From NCBI GenBank assembly GCA_900770945.1, contig CAAGME010000002.1, positions 38,210 through 102,209 on the forward strand: a stretch of 64,000 nt of DNA, read 5' to 3'. The translations under genes and the position numbers were made by a program. The notes under the pieces were generated by a model, which had not been told where the DNA came from, searched no databases, and was given only the letters and a program-made list of their open reading frames with translations. Positions within the stretch are counted from its first letter, which is position 1, and each line of letters begins with the position of its first letter. Source of the stretch: Clostridia bacterium (GTDB lineage: Bacteria > Bacillota > Clostridia > Christensenellales > Borkfalkiaceae). Of the stretch, positions 36,524 through 44,701 are shown one piece after another.

Positions 36524-37192
36524 ATGTTCGAAAAAGAAATAAGAGCTATGCTTTTAGAACGAGGAGCGGCGATTGTCGGGTTTTGCAAGCTTGATTTTAC
36601 GCCCGTTAAAGAACTAAATGACCATATTTATTGCGTTTCTATATGCGTTAAACTCTCGGACAGCGTTCTTAAAACGATAACGGACAGACCGAGCATATCT
36701 TACTTTCAGCATTATAGAACGGTAAATGCGCGGCTTGACCAACTTGCGCTCGACACGGTGAATTTTATCGAGGAAAAGGACTACGGAGCGTTCCCTATTG
36801 CGGCTTCGCAAAGCGTACCGGGGAATCCTTACTTCGGAATTTTTCAGCACAAAACCGCGGCAAGACTTTCGGGCGTGGGGTACATAGGTAAAAACGACTT
36901 ACTTATAACCGAACGATTCGGCTCGAAAGTAAGGCTTGCGACGGTGCTTACAAATATGCCGCTCGAAAGGGATATGCCGATTATAAGATGCGGTTGCGGA
37001 AGCTGCAAAGCGTGCTTTAACGCTTGCCCCGTGGGCGCGATATCCGGGGAAGATTTTAACGAAGAGCGTATGAGAGAACCGCTCATAGACCCCGAAAAAT
37101 GTTCTCTACACATGAAAACGTACAAAGACGTGGGGCGCGGGTCCGTGTGCGGACTATGCATAAAAGCCTGTCCGAAAAATAAATTATTTTAG
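36524..37192 (+). CDS. QueG-like double 4Fe-4S protein, short form
   Basis: A 222-residue protein with two 4Fe-4S motifs: CGCGSCKACFNACPVGA (about 160-177) and a second set from CSLHMK to CGLCIKACP at the end. The rest resembles the catalytic half of epoxyqueuosine reductase, but it is much shorter than QueG (about 310-380) and lacks the C-terminal HEAT repeats. It may act on an unknown substrate or reduce a smaller corrinoid-type target. No queuosine genes are nearby. GAGG lies eight bases before ATG. A terminator follows. Confidence 0.8.
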   Translation: MFEKEIRAMLLERGAAIVGFCKLDFTPVKELNDHIYCVSICVKLSDSVLKTITDRPSISYFQHYRTVNARLDQLALDTVNFIEEKDYGAFPIAASQSVPGNPYFGIFQHKTAARLSGVGYIGKNDLLITERFGSKVRLATVLTNMPLERDMPIIRCGCGSCKACFNACPVGAISGEDFNEERMREPLIDPEKCSLHMKTYKDVGRGSVCGLCIKACPKNKLF

Positions 37193-37197
37193 CAAAA

Positions 37198-37237
37198 AAC
37201 ACCGAGTTTTATAAAATGTAAAAATCGGCGTTTTTTT
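37198..37237 (+). terminator. Intrinsic terminator after the QueG-like gene
   Basis: AACACCGA (37198-37205) pairs with TCGGCGTT (37225-37232) with one mismatch, followed by a run of seven T. Confidence 0.75.
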
Positions 37238-37251
37238 GTTTTGTTATGCTT

Positions 37252-37280
37252 GATTTTTAAAGTTTTTACGACAGACGTAA
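37252..37280 (-). repeat. Dispersed TTACG-N5-CGTAA element, copy 3
   Basis: On the minus strand: TTACG, spacer TCTGT, CGTAA, then AAACTTTAAAAATC. It sits 15 bases past the terminator of the QueG-like gene, in a spacer that precedes a 38-codon gene. Confidence 0.7.
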
Positions 37281-37367
37281 TTAACTGAACTTCAATAAAA
37301 CAAGCCTCGATGCGGGCAAAGAAAAATACTATTAGAAAGGAATAAAAAAAATCTGTTTCGTCGATAA

Positions 37368-37377
37368 TAGTATACTA
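37368..37377. promoter_or_regulatory. Palindrome upstream of the small gene
   Basis: Perfect 10-bp palindrome TAGTATACTA, flanked at a distance by CGTCG (37359-37363) and CGACG (37386-37390), which also pair. It lies 12 bases before the GGAGG of the 38-codon gene and includes a TATACT that could be a -10 box. Operator or hairpin function is inference. Confidence 0.35.
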
Positions 37378-37402
37378 CTAAAACCCGACGGAGGCAAAAA
37401 AC

Positions 37403-37519
37403 ATGAAAACGAAAAAAGAAAAAATCCCTAAGCTCAGCGATGAAGATTACGCAAATTACGTTATGTCGCTAAAAGACGAAAGACCCGCTAAGGCGATAGT
37501 TCCGAAGAAAAAGAAATAA
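37403..37519 (+). CDS. Small basic protein of 38 residues, unknown
   Basis: I do not recognise this product. It reads MKTKKEKIPKL, then SDEDYANYVMSLKDERP, then AKAIVPKKKK, so a short acidic centre lies between two lysine-rich ends. It has no membrane segment. Support for a real gene is a perfect GGAGG (37390-37394) eight bases before ATG, codon use like the neighbours, a stop directly before a strong terminator, and an isolated intergenic position. The upstream palindrome suggests regulation. A role in sporulation or nucleic-acid binding is possible but not shown. Confidence 0.6.
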   Translation: MKTKKEKIPKLSDEDYANYVMSLKDERPAKAIVPKKKK

Positions 37520-37522
37520 ATG

Positions 37523-37576
37523 AAAAGTTCCTCTCTTAGATCGGAAGAATACCGAATTAAAAGAGGAACTTTTTTG
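37523..37576. terminator. Bidirectional terminator between small gene and tkt
   Basis: Stem AAAAGTTCCTCT (37523-37534) and AGAGGAACTTTT (37562-37573) with an inner CGG/CCG stem, then further T. It serves the small gene (+) and, read on the other strand, tkt (-). A second GAGGAACTTT occurs at about 37592-37601, a short direct repeat. Confidence 0.8.
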
Positions 37577-37603
37577 TAAGTTTATTTAGGAGAGGAACTT
37601 TAT

Positions 37604-39589
37604 TTATCTGTCTTCTTTTAGAGCCGCTATAGATTGCTTTGCTTTTTCCGCGACGTTTTCGGGGGTAAAGCCGAAGCGGGCGAAGAGGTCGGAAGGTTTG
37701 CCGGAAAGCCCGAAGCCTTCCATAGCGATAATTTTGCCGTAATCGCCGGCGTACTTGTACCAGCTGTAAGGCGACGCCGCTTCTACGCAAACTCTCGCTT
37801 TAACGCCGCGCGGCAAAACGCTTTGTTTGTATTTTTCGCTCTGCGCTTCGAAAACTTCGATAGACGGCATTGAAACTACTCGTGCGTCTATTCCTTCGGC
37901 TTTCAAAACCTCTCGAGCCTTAACTGCAACGTCTACTTCTGAACCGGTTGCAATAAGAATGCAATCGGGAGTTTTTTTGTCGGAATCGACGAGAACGTAA
38001 CCGCCTTTTAAGGCAAGGTTCATGTCCAAACAGTTTACGCCGAGTTTTTGACGGCTCAAACAAATCGCGGTGGGGTGAGCGGTTGTTATTGCCGTGTACC
38101 AAGCCGCCGCTGTTTCGGCGGTGTCGCAAGGTCTGTAAACTATTACGTTCGGGATAGAGCGAAGAGCGATGAGTTGTTCTACGGGCTGGTGCGTGGGACC
38201 GTCCTCTCCGACGCCGATAGAATCGTGGGTGAAAACGTAGACCGCGGGAATATCCATAATCGCCGCCATACGAACGGCGTTTTTCATATAATCGGAGAAA
38301 ACGAAAAAAGTGGACGAGAAGCCGCGCAATCCGCCGTGACACAAAATGCCGTTGACTATTGCGCCCATTGCGTGTTCGCGAATACCGTATTGAATATTGT
38401 TGCCAGAGCGGTCGGTTTTTGTAAACTTACCTTTGCCGTCGATAAACGTAAGGTTGGAAGGTGCAAGGTCGGCAGAACCGCCCATAAGGTTTTCTACCTT
38501 TTTGGCAATCGCGTTCATAACGACGTTGCCGGACTTTCTTGTTGCGTATTCGATAGAAAAATCAAGTTTTTCGAGGTCTTCTTTTACACCCGAAAATTCG
38601 TTTTTGAGCCAAAGATTGAATTTTGCGGCAAGGTCGGGATAGGCTTCTTCGTACTTAGCGAAAAGCTCTTTCCATGCTTTTTCCGCTTTCTTACCGCGGT
38701 TTATAGCCTTTGTCAAAAGAGGTTTTATTTCGGAGGGGTATTCGAAAGCAGGTGCGGTATAATTAAGCGTTTCGCGAAGTTTTCTTACGTTTTCTTCGCC
38801 GAGAGGCGCGCCGTGAGATTTTGCGGAACCGGCGAGCGCGCTGCCGTAACCTATAACGGTATGGCAGATTATCATAGACGGCTTGTCCTTTTCCGCCTGA
38901 GCTTTTTTGACCGCGCGTTTAATCGCGTCGTGATTGTTGCCGTCTACTTCCAAAACTTGCCAACCGAGGGCTTTTTGTCTGGCTGCGATATCTTCGTCGA
39001 ACACTCCGTCCGTCGTGCCTTCGATTGTTATTTTGTTACAATCGAAAAAGAGAATGAGTTTGCCAAGCCCCAAAGACCCCGCAAGCGAACAGGCTTCGTA
39101 ACCGATTCCTTCCATCAGGCAGCCTTCGCCGCAAAGCGCGTACGTGTAATGGTCGACGATATCGTAACCTTCGCGGTTAAACTCGGCGGCGAGCCGTCTT
39201 TCCGCGATTGCCATGCCGACTGCGTTCGCAAGACCTTGACCTAAGGGACCGGTTGAAACTTCTACGCCCGGCGTGTGCTTGAATTCGGGGTGTCCCGGTG
39301 TAAGCGAACCTGTCTGACGGAAGTTTTCAAGGTCGTTTTTAGAGATTTTGTATCCGAACATGTAAAGGAGAGAATACAAAAGCGCGGAGCCATGCCCCGA
39401 TGACAAAACAAATCTGTCGCGATCGAAAAACGAAGGGTTTTTCGGGTTAAACTTTAAAAAATCGGAATAAAGCGTAAGCGCAATCGTAGCCGCGCCCAAA
39501 GGTAGTCCCGGGTGACCGGATTTTGCTTTTTCAATCATTTCCGCCGAGATGACGCGCGCGGCGTTTACGGCTGTTTCGAATCTGTCCAT
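37604..39589 (-). CDS. tkt: Transketolase
   Basis: A thiamine-pyrophosphate enzyme that moves two-carbon units between sugar phosphates in the non-oxidative pentose phosphate pathway. The 661 residues match the full bacterial enzyme. The TPP-binding motif runs from GEGCLMEG to the Asn-containing DCNKITIEG, HDSIGVGEDGPTHQP marks the central domain, and the C-terminal domain is complete. GGAGG precedes ATG on the minus strand. It is a single-gene unit with its own promoter (39618-39647). It links to rpe and to thiN, which makes its cofactor. Confidence 0.96.
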   Translation of the reverse strand: MDRFETAVNAARVISAEMIEKAKSGHPGLPLGAATIALTLYSDFLKFNPKNPSFFDRDRFVLSSGHGSALLYSLLYMFGYKISKNDLENFRQTGSLTPGHPEFKHTPGVEVSTGPLGQGLANAVGMAIAERRLAAEFNREGYDIVDHYTYALCGEGCLMEGIGYEACSLAGSLGLGKLILFFDCNKITIEGTTDGVFDEDIAARQKALGWQVLEVDGNNHDAIKRAVKKAQAEKDKPSMIICHTVIGYGSALAGSAKSHGAPLGEENVRKLRETLNYTAPAFEYPSEIKPLLTKAINRGKKAEKAWKELFAKYEEAYPDLAAKFNLWLKNEFSGVKEDLEKLDFSIEYATRKSGNVVMNAIAKKVENLMGGSADLAPSNLTFIDGKGKFTKTDRSGNNIQYGIREHAMGAIVNGILCHGGLRGFSSTFFVFSDYMKNAVRMAAIMDIPAVYVFTHDSIGVGEDGPTHQPVEQLIALRSIPNVIVYRPCDTAETAAAWYTAITTAHPTAICLSRQKLGVNCLDMNLALKGGYVLVDSDKKTPDCILIATGSEVDVAVKAREVLKAEGIDARVVSMPSIEVFEAQSEKYKQSVLPRGVKARVCVEAASPYSWYKYAGDYGKIIAMEGFGLSGKPSDLFARFGFTPENVAEKAKQSIAALKEDR

Positions 39590-39617
39590 TAGTTCCTCCG
39601 AAGTTTTCTTCGCTTAA

Positions 39618-39647
39618 ATTATACATTCACAATCGGCTTAAAGTCAA
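39618..39647 (-). promoter_or_regulatory. Sigma-A-type promoter for tkt
   Basis: Minus strand TTGACT (39642-39647) and perfect TATAAT (39618-39623), 18-bp spacer. Confidence 0.75.
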
Positions 39648-39737
39648 GGGTATTTGCCTCTAAAAAAGGCATTTTTGACAATAAACTAAAAATTAAACCT
39701 TTCTCGGATATAAAAAACGCCATTATAAAGTAAGAAC

Positions 39738-39752
39738 CCGCGCTTTACGCGG
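39738..39752. other. GC-rich hairpin in the divergent tkt-proS spacer
   Basis: CCGCG, loop CTTTA, CGCGG. It lies upstream of both promoters of the divergent pair in the 240-base spacer 39590-39829. It has no T-run and no gene feeding into it, so it is not an obvious terminator. Confidence 0.4.
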
Positions 39753-39768
39753 CAAGGCGTTAAAATAC

Positions 39769-39797
39769 TTTACAAATTCATAATTTTTTTATATAAT
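39769..39797 (+). promoter_or_regulatory. Sigma-A-type promoter for proS
   Basis: TTTACA (39769-39774), 17-bp spacer, TATAAT (39792-39797). The distance to the start codon (33 bases) leaves no room for a T-box. Confidence 0.7.
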
Positions 39798-39829
39798 ATC
39801 TTTAATTATATAATTTCGTGAGGCAAAAC

Positions 39830-41260
39830 ATGGCTAAAGACAAACAGTTCGTACAAAATATAGCGGATATTCATGAAGATTTTCCGCAATGGTATACAGA
39901 CGTCGTTATCAAAACGGAACTCGTTGATTACGGTCCCGTTAAAGGAACGATGGTTATCCGCCCCTACGGTTACGCCGTTTGGGAAAACATTCAGGCGGAA
40001 ATGAACAAGAGATTTAAGGCTCTCGGCGTTAAAAACGCATACTTTCCGATGCTTATACCCGAAAGCTATCTTAAACGCGAAGCCGAGCATGTGGAGGGCT
40101 TTGCTCCCGAAGTCGCGGTAGTGACGCACGCCGGCGGCGAAAAACTTGCCGAGCCGCTTATTATCCGCCCGACGAGCGAAACGATAATTTGCGAAATGTA
40201 TTCGAAATGGCTCCATAGCTACCGCGATTTGCCTATTATAATCAATCAGTGGGCAAACGTTTTGAGATGGGAAAAAACCACTCGTCCGTTTTTGAGAACG
40301 AGCGAATTTTTGTGGCAGGAAGGACACACCGTTCACGCGACCGAAGAGGAAGCGAGAGAAGAAGCCATAAAAATGCTTCGTTGCTACGAGAAATTCATGA
40401 ACGAGGTTTTGGCTATTCCCGTGTTCACCGGCATTAAGACGGAAAAGGAAAAATTCGCGGGGGCGGTAGAAACTTACGGACTTGAAGCTATGATGCTTGA
40501 CGGAAAGAGCTTGCAGGCGGGAACTTCCCATTACTTAGGGCAGAACTTCGCAAAGTCTTTCAATATGAAATTCCTCGACAAGGACAACGTTTTAAAGTAC
40601 GGATATTCGACGAGTTGGGGAACTTCTACGCGTATGATCGGCGCGGTCGTTATGGCGCACGGAGATCAGCGCGGGCTTGCGTTGCCGCCGATGGTCGCTC
40701 CTATTCAGGTTATAGTCGTTCCCGTCGCTCAACACAAGGAAGGAGTTTTGGTAAAAGCTAACGAAATCACGGAAAAACTCGTCGGCATGGGCGTTCGCGC
40801 CGAAGCGGACGCAAGAGAAGCAAGCCCGGGTTGGAAGTTCAACGAATGGGAGATGAAGGGCGTTCCTTTGCGCCTCGAAATAGGTCCGCGCGATATCGAA
40901 AACGGTTGCTGCCTGCTGTTTAGGCGCGACAACTTTGAAAAAACCGAACTTTCTCTCGACAACCTCGACAAAATCCCCGAAATTCTCAATCAAATTCAAG
41001 TCGATATGCTTGAAAAGTCAAGAAGAAATCGCGACGCGCACGTCGTTGAAGCGAAAGACCTCGACGGCATATTAAAAGGCGTTGACGGCGGAAACTTCGT
41101 CAAAGCTCCCTGGTGCGGTTGCAGAGAATGCGAAGACAAAATCAAGGAAATGACGGCGGCTTCCGCGCGCGTTATAACGACCGATTCCGCAGACGGAGAA
41201 ACTTGCGCCGTTTGCGGCAAAAAAGCCGAAAAGATAGTTTTGTTCGCAAGAGCTTACTAA
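39830..41260 (+). CDS. proS: Prolyl-tRNA synthetase, archaeal/eukaryotic-like type
   Basis: Charges tRNA-Pro with proline. At 476 residues it is the short form without the bacterial-type editing insertion. It has class II motif 2 (NVLRWEKTTRPFLRTSEFLWQEGH as a region; core RTSEFLWQEGH), motif 3 GTSTRMIGAVVMAHGD, an HGTP anticodon-binding domain and a C-terminal Cys-rich domain (CGCRECEDK, CAVCGKK) ending in Tyr, all marks of the archaeal/eukaryotic-like class found in many Clostridia. ATG 39830 is chosen; GAGG at 39820-39823 precedes it, which excludes the in-frame GTG at 39818. Confidence 0.96.
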   Translation: MAKDKQFVQNIADIHEDFPQWYTDVVIKTELVDYGPVKGTMVIRPYGYAVWENIQAEMNKRFKALGVKNAYFPMLIPESYLKREAEHVEGFAPEVAVVTHAGGEKLAEPLIIRPTSETIICEMYSKWLHSYRDLPIIINQWANVLRWEKTTRPFLRTSEFLWQEGHTVHATEEEAREEAIKMLRCYEKFMNEVLAIPVFTGIKTEKEKFAGAVETYGLEAMMLDGKSLQAGTSHYLGQNFAKSFNMKFLDKDNVLKYGYSTSWGTSTRMIGAVVMAHGDQRGLALPPMVAPIQVIVVPVAQHKEGVLVKANEITEKLVGMGVRAEADAREASPGWKFNEWEMKGVPLRLEIGPRDIENGCCLLFRRDNFEKTELSLDNLDKIPEILNQIQVDMLEKSRRNRDAHVVEAKDLDGILKGVDGGNFVKAPWCGCRECEDKIKEMTAASARVITTDSADGETCAVCGKKAEKIVLFARAY

Positions 41261-41261
41261 A

Positions 41262-42407
41262 ATGTACGGCGCGGGCGAAAGACAAAAAAAGCCGTATAAC
41301 CCCAACTCCTTTACGGCAGTCGATTCGGGCTTGGCTTTCATAATAATTTTAGCTTTGTTTTTCGGTTTGGAAAAAGCCTTTTCGGCGGTGATAAACGCAA
41401 TAGGTCGTGACAATATAGACTATTATCTCGTATCGATTATAAGCGCGTTTATCTCGCAAGGGGCGATAATCGGCGTTGCATTGATTTTTTCAAAAATACG
41501 GCACGTTTCGCTTTTAAGCGGCGGCGGATTCAAAGCCGAATTCGATTGGCTGAATATTTTGTTCGGTTTGTTGCTTATTCTCGGAATATATTTTGTGTTT
41601 TCCGGAGCGCACTTCGATTTTGTAGACGATGTTTATAGACTTGTCTACAAAATGTCATACGATGAATATGCTAAGCTTTTGCAAGAAAAAATAAGCGGGA
41701 ATATGGGGCTTGGTCTTATATACGCCTATATTCTCGTGCCGCTTCTTCCGTGTATTTGCGAGGAAGCGTTGTTCCGCGGAGTAATAATGAAGGGCTTAAG
41801 AAACTTCGGCGATTTTACCGCCGTGATACTGACTTCCGTGTTCTTTTGCTTTATGCATGGTAACTTCGGACAAATAATATTGCAGTTTTTCGGCGGGCTT
41901 GCGATTACCGCGGTGGTTATGATAACGAAAAACTACGTTATCGGTTGCGCAATGCATTTTGCGAACAATCTTTTTACTACGCTTATCGTCGTGTTCAACG
42001 CCGTTTTCAACGAAAACGCGCCGGGCATGGAGCTTGTCCTCGAAGCGGCACAAATTATTTGCGGAACCGTGTTCCTCGTCGTTGCCGTCGTGTATTTTGC
42101 AAGAGTTTACCTTGCGACTTACAAAAGAAAGCTGACGGGAAAACGAGAGAAGGCGAGCGGAAAAGACATAGAGAATCTTGCTCTTATTTTAAACGGCAAG
42201 GATAAAATGCCGTCGAGAGAAAATTGTTTGTTTACTCTAAGAACCGAACTCCCTGCCGATTTATATGAAGTCGGAGCGAACTACTATTTTTACGACGGTG
42301 AAAAAATCGTAAAAATCAATGAAAAAAACAACGGAAAATTGTCAAAAGTTTTGCTGCTTACGGGACTTATTATATCGGTTGCGATGATTTTCCTTTCGTT
42401 AATCTAA
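41262..42407 (+). CDS. CPBP family intramembrane metalloprotease
   Basis: A 381-residue membrane protein with about eight hydrophobic segments and the CPBP (CAAX protease and bacteriocin-processing) motifs: EEALFRG with the double Glu and Arg, FMHGNFGQ with its His, and MHFANN. Members act as membrane proteases in prenyl-protein or peptide processing and bacteriocin self-immunity; the substrate here is unknown. A C-terminal cytoplasmic stretch (about 290-360) ends in one more membrane segment. It starts two bases after proS with no strong ribosome binding site, so it is probably coupled to proS. Confidence 0.88.
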   Translation: MYGAGERQKKPYNPNSFTAVDSGLAFIIILALFFGLEKAFSAVINAIGRDNIDYYLVSIISAFISQGAIIGVALIFSKIRHVSLLSGGGFKAEFDWLNILFGLLLILGIYFVFSGAHFDFVDDVYRLVYKMSYDEYAKLLQEKISGNMGLGLIYAYILVPLLPCICEEALFRGVIMKGLRNFGDFTAVILTSVFFCFMHGNFGQIILQFFGGLAITAVVMITKNYVIGCAMHFANNLFTTLIVVFNAVFNENAPGMELVLEAAQIICGTVFLVVAVVYFARVYLATYKRKLTGKREKASGKDIENLALILNGKDKMPSRENCLFTLRTELPADLYEVGANYYFYDGEKIVKINEKNNGKLSKVLLLTGLIISVAMIFLSLI

Positions 42408-42412
42408 AATTA

Positions 42413-42438
42413 CGGTTTCTTCAATAGAAGACAAACCG
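42413..42438 (+). other. Hairpin between two membrane-protein genes
   Basis: CGGTTT-CTTC, loop AATA, GAAG, a two-base bulge and AAACCG. It lies five bases after the CPBP stop and has no T-run. It could stabilise or attenuate the proS transcript. Confidence 0.35.
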
Positions 42439-42452
42439 AAAAGGATTTAATT

Positions 42453-43340
42453 ATGTTAAGTCAAATTATATTTGCCGTATACACGACCGCAGAAAGATTC
42501 GAAAAGCTCGGCATAAATTTTAATTGCTCCGCATTTGCGATAAGCGCGCTTATATCCTCGCTCTTGTTTTTGGTCGTAGGCTTTGCGTTCAGAAGCGTGG
42601 GCGTTTACGTTATGTCTAAAAAACAGGGGCTTTCCACGCCGTGGCTTTCCTTCGTGCCGTTTTTAGGGTACGTTCAACTCGGAAAACTTATAGGACCGGC
42701 TAAAATTTTCGGAATGAGAATGAAAAATACCGGATGGCTTGTCTTTGCGTTTTTGCTTGCAAACACGGCGGCGGAAGCGGCTTATGACGTTTTGTACTGT
42801 TGGAAAGATTTTTTGTTTATAATTGTAGAAAACAAAATACCCGCTGCGACGACGGAGGCGACAATCGGCGAATATATTCTCGTCGGAGTAAACTATTTGC
42901 TGTCCTTGGGGTACATAGTTGCTTTTGTTTTTACGGCAATACTCTTTTTCCGTTATTATTCAAAAAATTCCGTCGCGGGCTTTACCGTTTTGTCGATATT
43001 TTTTGAGTTTATGTTCGGAATACTCGTTTTCGTTTGCAGAAACAACGATAAAAAAGACCTTAATGCCGAGCGCCGCGCGTTTGAAGAAAAATTGAAAAGT
43101 CGCGGCGGATTTTACGGCTCGGGTAACGGAGGGTTTTACGGCGGAAACAACGGGGATTTTTACGGCGGACAACCCGGCACGCGCTACGGAGAGGAAAAAC
43201 GTGAAGAAAAGGAAAGTTCGCCGTTCTCCGAATACGCCGATACCGCTAAAGGTGACGACGTTTTCGGAGAGTATTCCGCACACGATAATAATAAAGACGA
43301 TAAAAAAAATAACGATAACAGCGAGGACGATTTGTTTTGA
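42453..43340 (+). CDS. Membrane protein with Gly/Tyr-rich repeat tail
   Basis: I do not recognise a named family. The first 200 residues contain about four hydrophobic segments with short loops. The C-terminal 85 or so residues are soluble and low in complexity: three imperfect repeats of a unit around GGFYGG (near residues 215-240), encoded by 24-nt imperfect DNA repeats at about 43102-43180. An acidic Asp/Asn-rich end follows (DDKKNNDNSEDDLF). AAAGGA precedes ATG. Its stop overlaps the TTG start of mnmE. The tail is probably cytoplasmic and disordered; function unknown. Confidence 0.75.
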   Translation: MLSQIIFAVYTTAERFEKLGINFNCSAFAISALISSLLFLVVGFAFRSVGVYVMSKKQGLSTPWLSFVPFLGYVQLGKLIGPAKIFGMRMKNTGWLVFAFLLANTAAEAAYDVLYCWKDFLFIIVENKIPAATTEATIGEYILVGVNYLLSLGYIVAFVFTAILFFRYYSKNSVAGFTVLSIFFEFMFGILVFVCRNNDKKDLNAERRAFEEKLKSRGGFYGSGNGGFYGGNNGDFYGGQPGTRYGEEKREEKESSPFSEYADTAKGDDVFGEYSAHDNNKDDKKNNDNSEDDLF

Positions 43341-44671
43341 AAAGCTTTGAAAATATTGCGGCTCTCTCCACCGCGCCGCTCGCTTCGGGCGTCGGCGTTA
43401 TAAGGATAAGCGGCGAAAGCCCTTTATCTATAGCCGAAAAAATGTTTAAATGCAAAACGCCCGTTAAGGACTTTGAGCCGTACAAAATGTACGTCGGAAC
43501 AATCGAGGGCGAGGGACTAAAAGACTTCGGCATGTGCGTTTACTTTAAGTCGCCGAAAAGCTATACCGGCGAGGATATGGTTGAATTCCATTGTCACGGC
43601 GGAGTTGCCATAACGAGGGCGATATTAAACAGAATATTCTCGCTCGGCGCAAGAAGCGCGGAACGCGGAGAATTCACTAAGCGCGCGTTTTTGAACGGCA
43701 AGCTTTCGCTTTCTTCTTGCGAAGGGTTAATCGACATGATTAACGCGGAATCGATTTCTCTTGCAAAATCGGGGCTGTACCTATATAGAGAAAATCTTTT
43801 AAAAAAGATAAAAAACGCCCAGGACGAGCTTAAAAACGTGCTTGCAAAAATAAGCGCGAACATAGACTATCCGGAGGAAGGAATAGAACAGTCGGAAACG
43901 GAAGAGATAAGGGAAAAAATTATTGCGGTTAAGGAAAAGCTCGAAGCGATAGCCGATACTTATAAAAACGGCTCGAAGATAAAATCGGGCGTGAAAGTCG
44001 TTATCGCGGGCAAGCCGAACGCCGGAAAAAGTTCCGTTTTAAACGCGCTTTTAAACGAGGACAAGGCGATTGTAACGTCCGTTGCCGGAACGACGCGCGA
44101 CGTTGTTGAAGGCACTATCGATATTAGCGGTGTAAAATTCGACTTTTTCGATACCGCGGGCATACGCGAAACGGAAGACCCCGTGGAAAAAATCGGCGTA
44201 AGCCGCAGCCTTTCGGCATTGAACGCCGCGGACCTTGTTTTATTCATAATAGACTCGAACACGGGAATTACCGAAGAGGACGAGCAAATCATAAAATCCC
44301 TTCCCAAAAGCGTTCCCGTGATAACGGTAGCGAACAAAGAAGATTTAAGCGGTTTTGACGGCGCGGACATAAGCGTTTCCGCACTCAACGGCGAAGGTAT
44401 TCAAAATCTGAAAAAACTCATATTCGACAATGCGGGGCTTGACGAGCTTGCGCTTAGCGGCGACGCGCTGACGGAAGAAAGACATTATCAGGCAATCAAA
44501 AAATCGATAGAGTATTTAAGCGGCGTTCTCGCTGTTTTGGGCGTTTTGCCGCTCGACATTTTAACGGTCGATATCGAAAAGGCGTGGTCGGCTTTAGGCG
44601 AAATCAGCGGCGAAACGTGCGTTGAGGAAGTAATAAGCGAAATATTCTCGAAATTTTGCGTAGGAAAATAA
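43337..44671 (+). CDS. mnmE: tRNA modification GTPase MnmE
   Basis: With MnmG, it makes 5-carboxymethylaminomethyluridine at the wobble position of some tRNAs. The 444 residues comprise an N-terminal folate-binding domain, a helical domain with an inserted G domain (GKPNAGKSS, TTRDVVEG, DTAGI, NKED) and the invariant C-terminal FCVGK with its functional Cys. The start is TTG 43337, sharing TTGA with the upstream stop; GAGG lies about ten bases before it. mnmG, often adjacent near oriC, is not in this window. Confidence 0.95.
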   Translation: MKSFENIAALSTAPLASGVGVIRISGESPLSIAEKMFKCKTPVKDFEPYKMYVGTIEGEGLKDFGMCVYFKSPKSYTGEDMVEFHCHGGVAITRAILNRIFSLGARSAERGEFTKRAFLNGKLSLSSCEGLIDMINAESISLAKSGLYLYRENLLKKIKNAQDELKNVLAKISANIDYPEEGIEQSETEEIREKIIAVKEKLEAIADTYKNGSKIKSGVKVVIAGKPNAGKSSVLNALLNEDKAIVTSVAGTTRDVVEGTIDISGVKFDFFDTAGIRETEDPVEKIGVSRSLSALNAADLVLFIIDSNTGITEEDEQIIKSLPKSVPVITVANKEDLSGFDGADISVSALNGEGIQNLKKLIFDNAGLDELALSGDALTEERHYQAIKKSIEYLSGVLAVLGVLPLDILTVDIEKAWSALGEISGETCVEEVISEIFSKFCVGK

Positions 44672-44701
44672 CAATTACGATAACAACGGGAGGTCGGACG
44701 A

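Noticed and set aside
38048..39244. 398-codon open frame on the plus strand
   Set aside because: It is antisense to tkt, has an implausible Arg/Cys/Phe-rich composition and no ribosome binding site.
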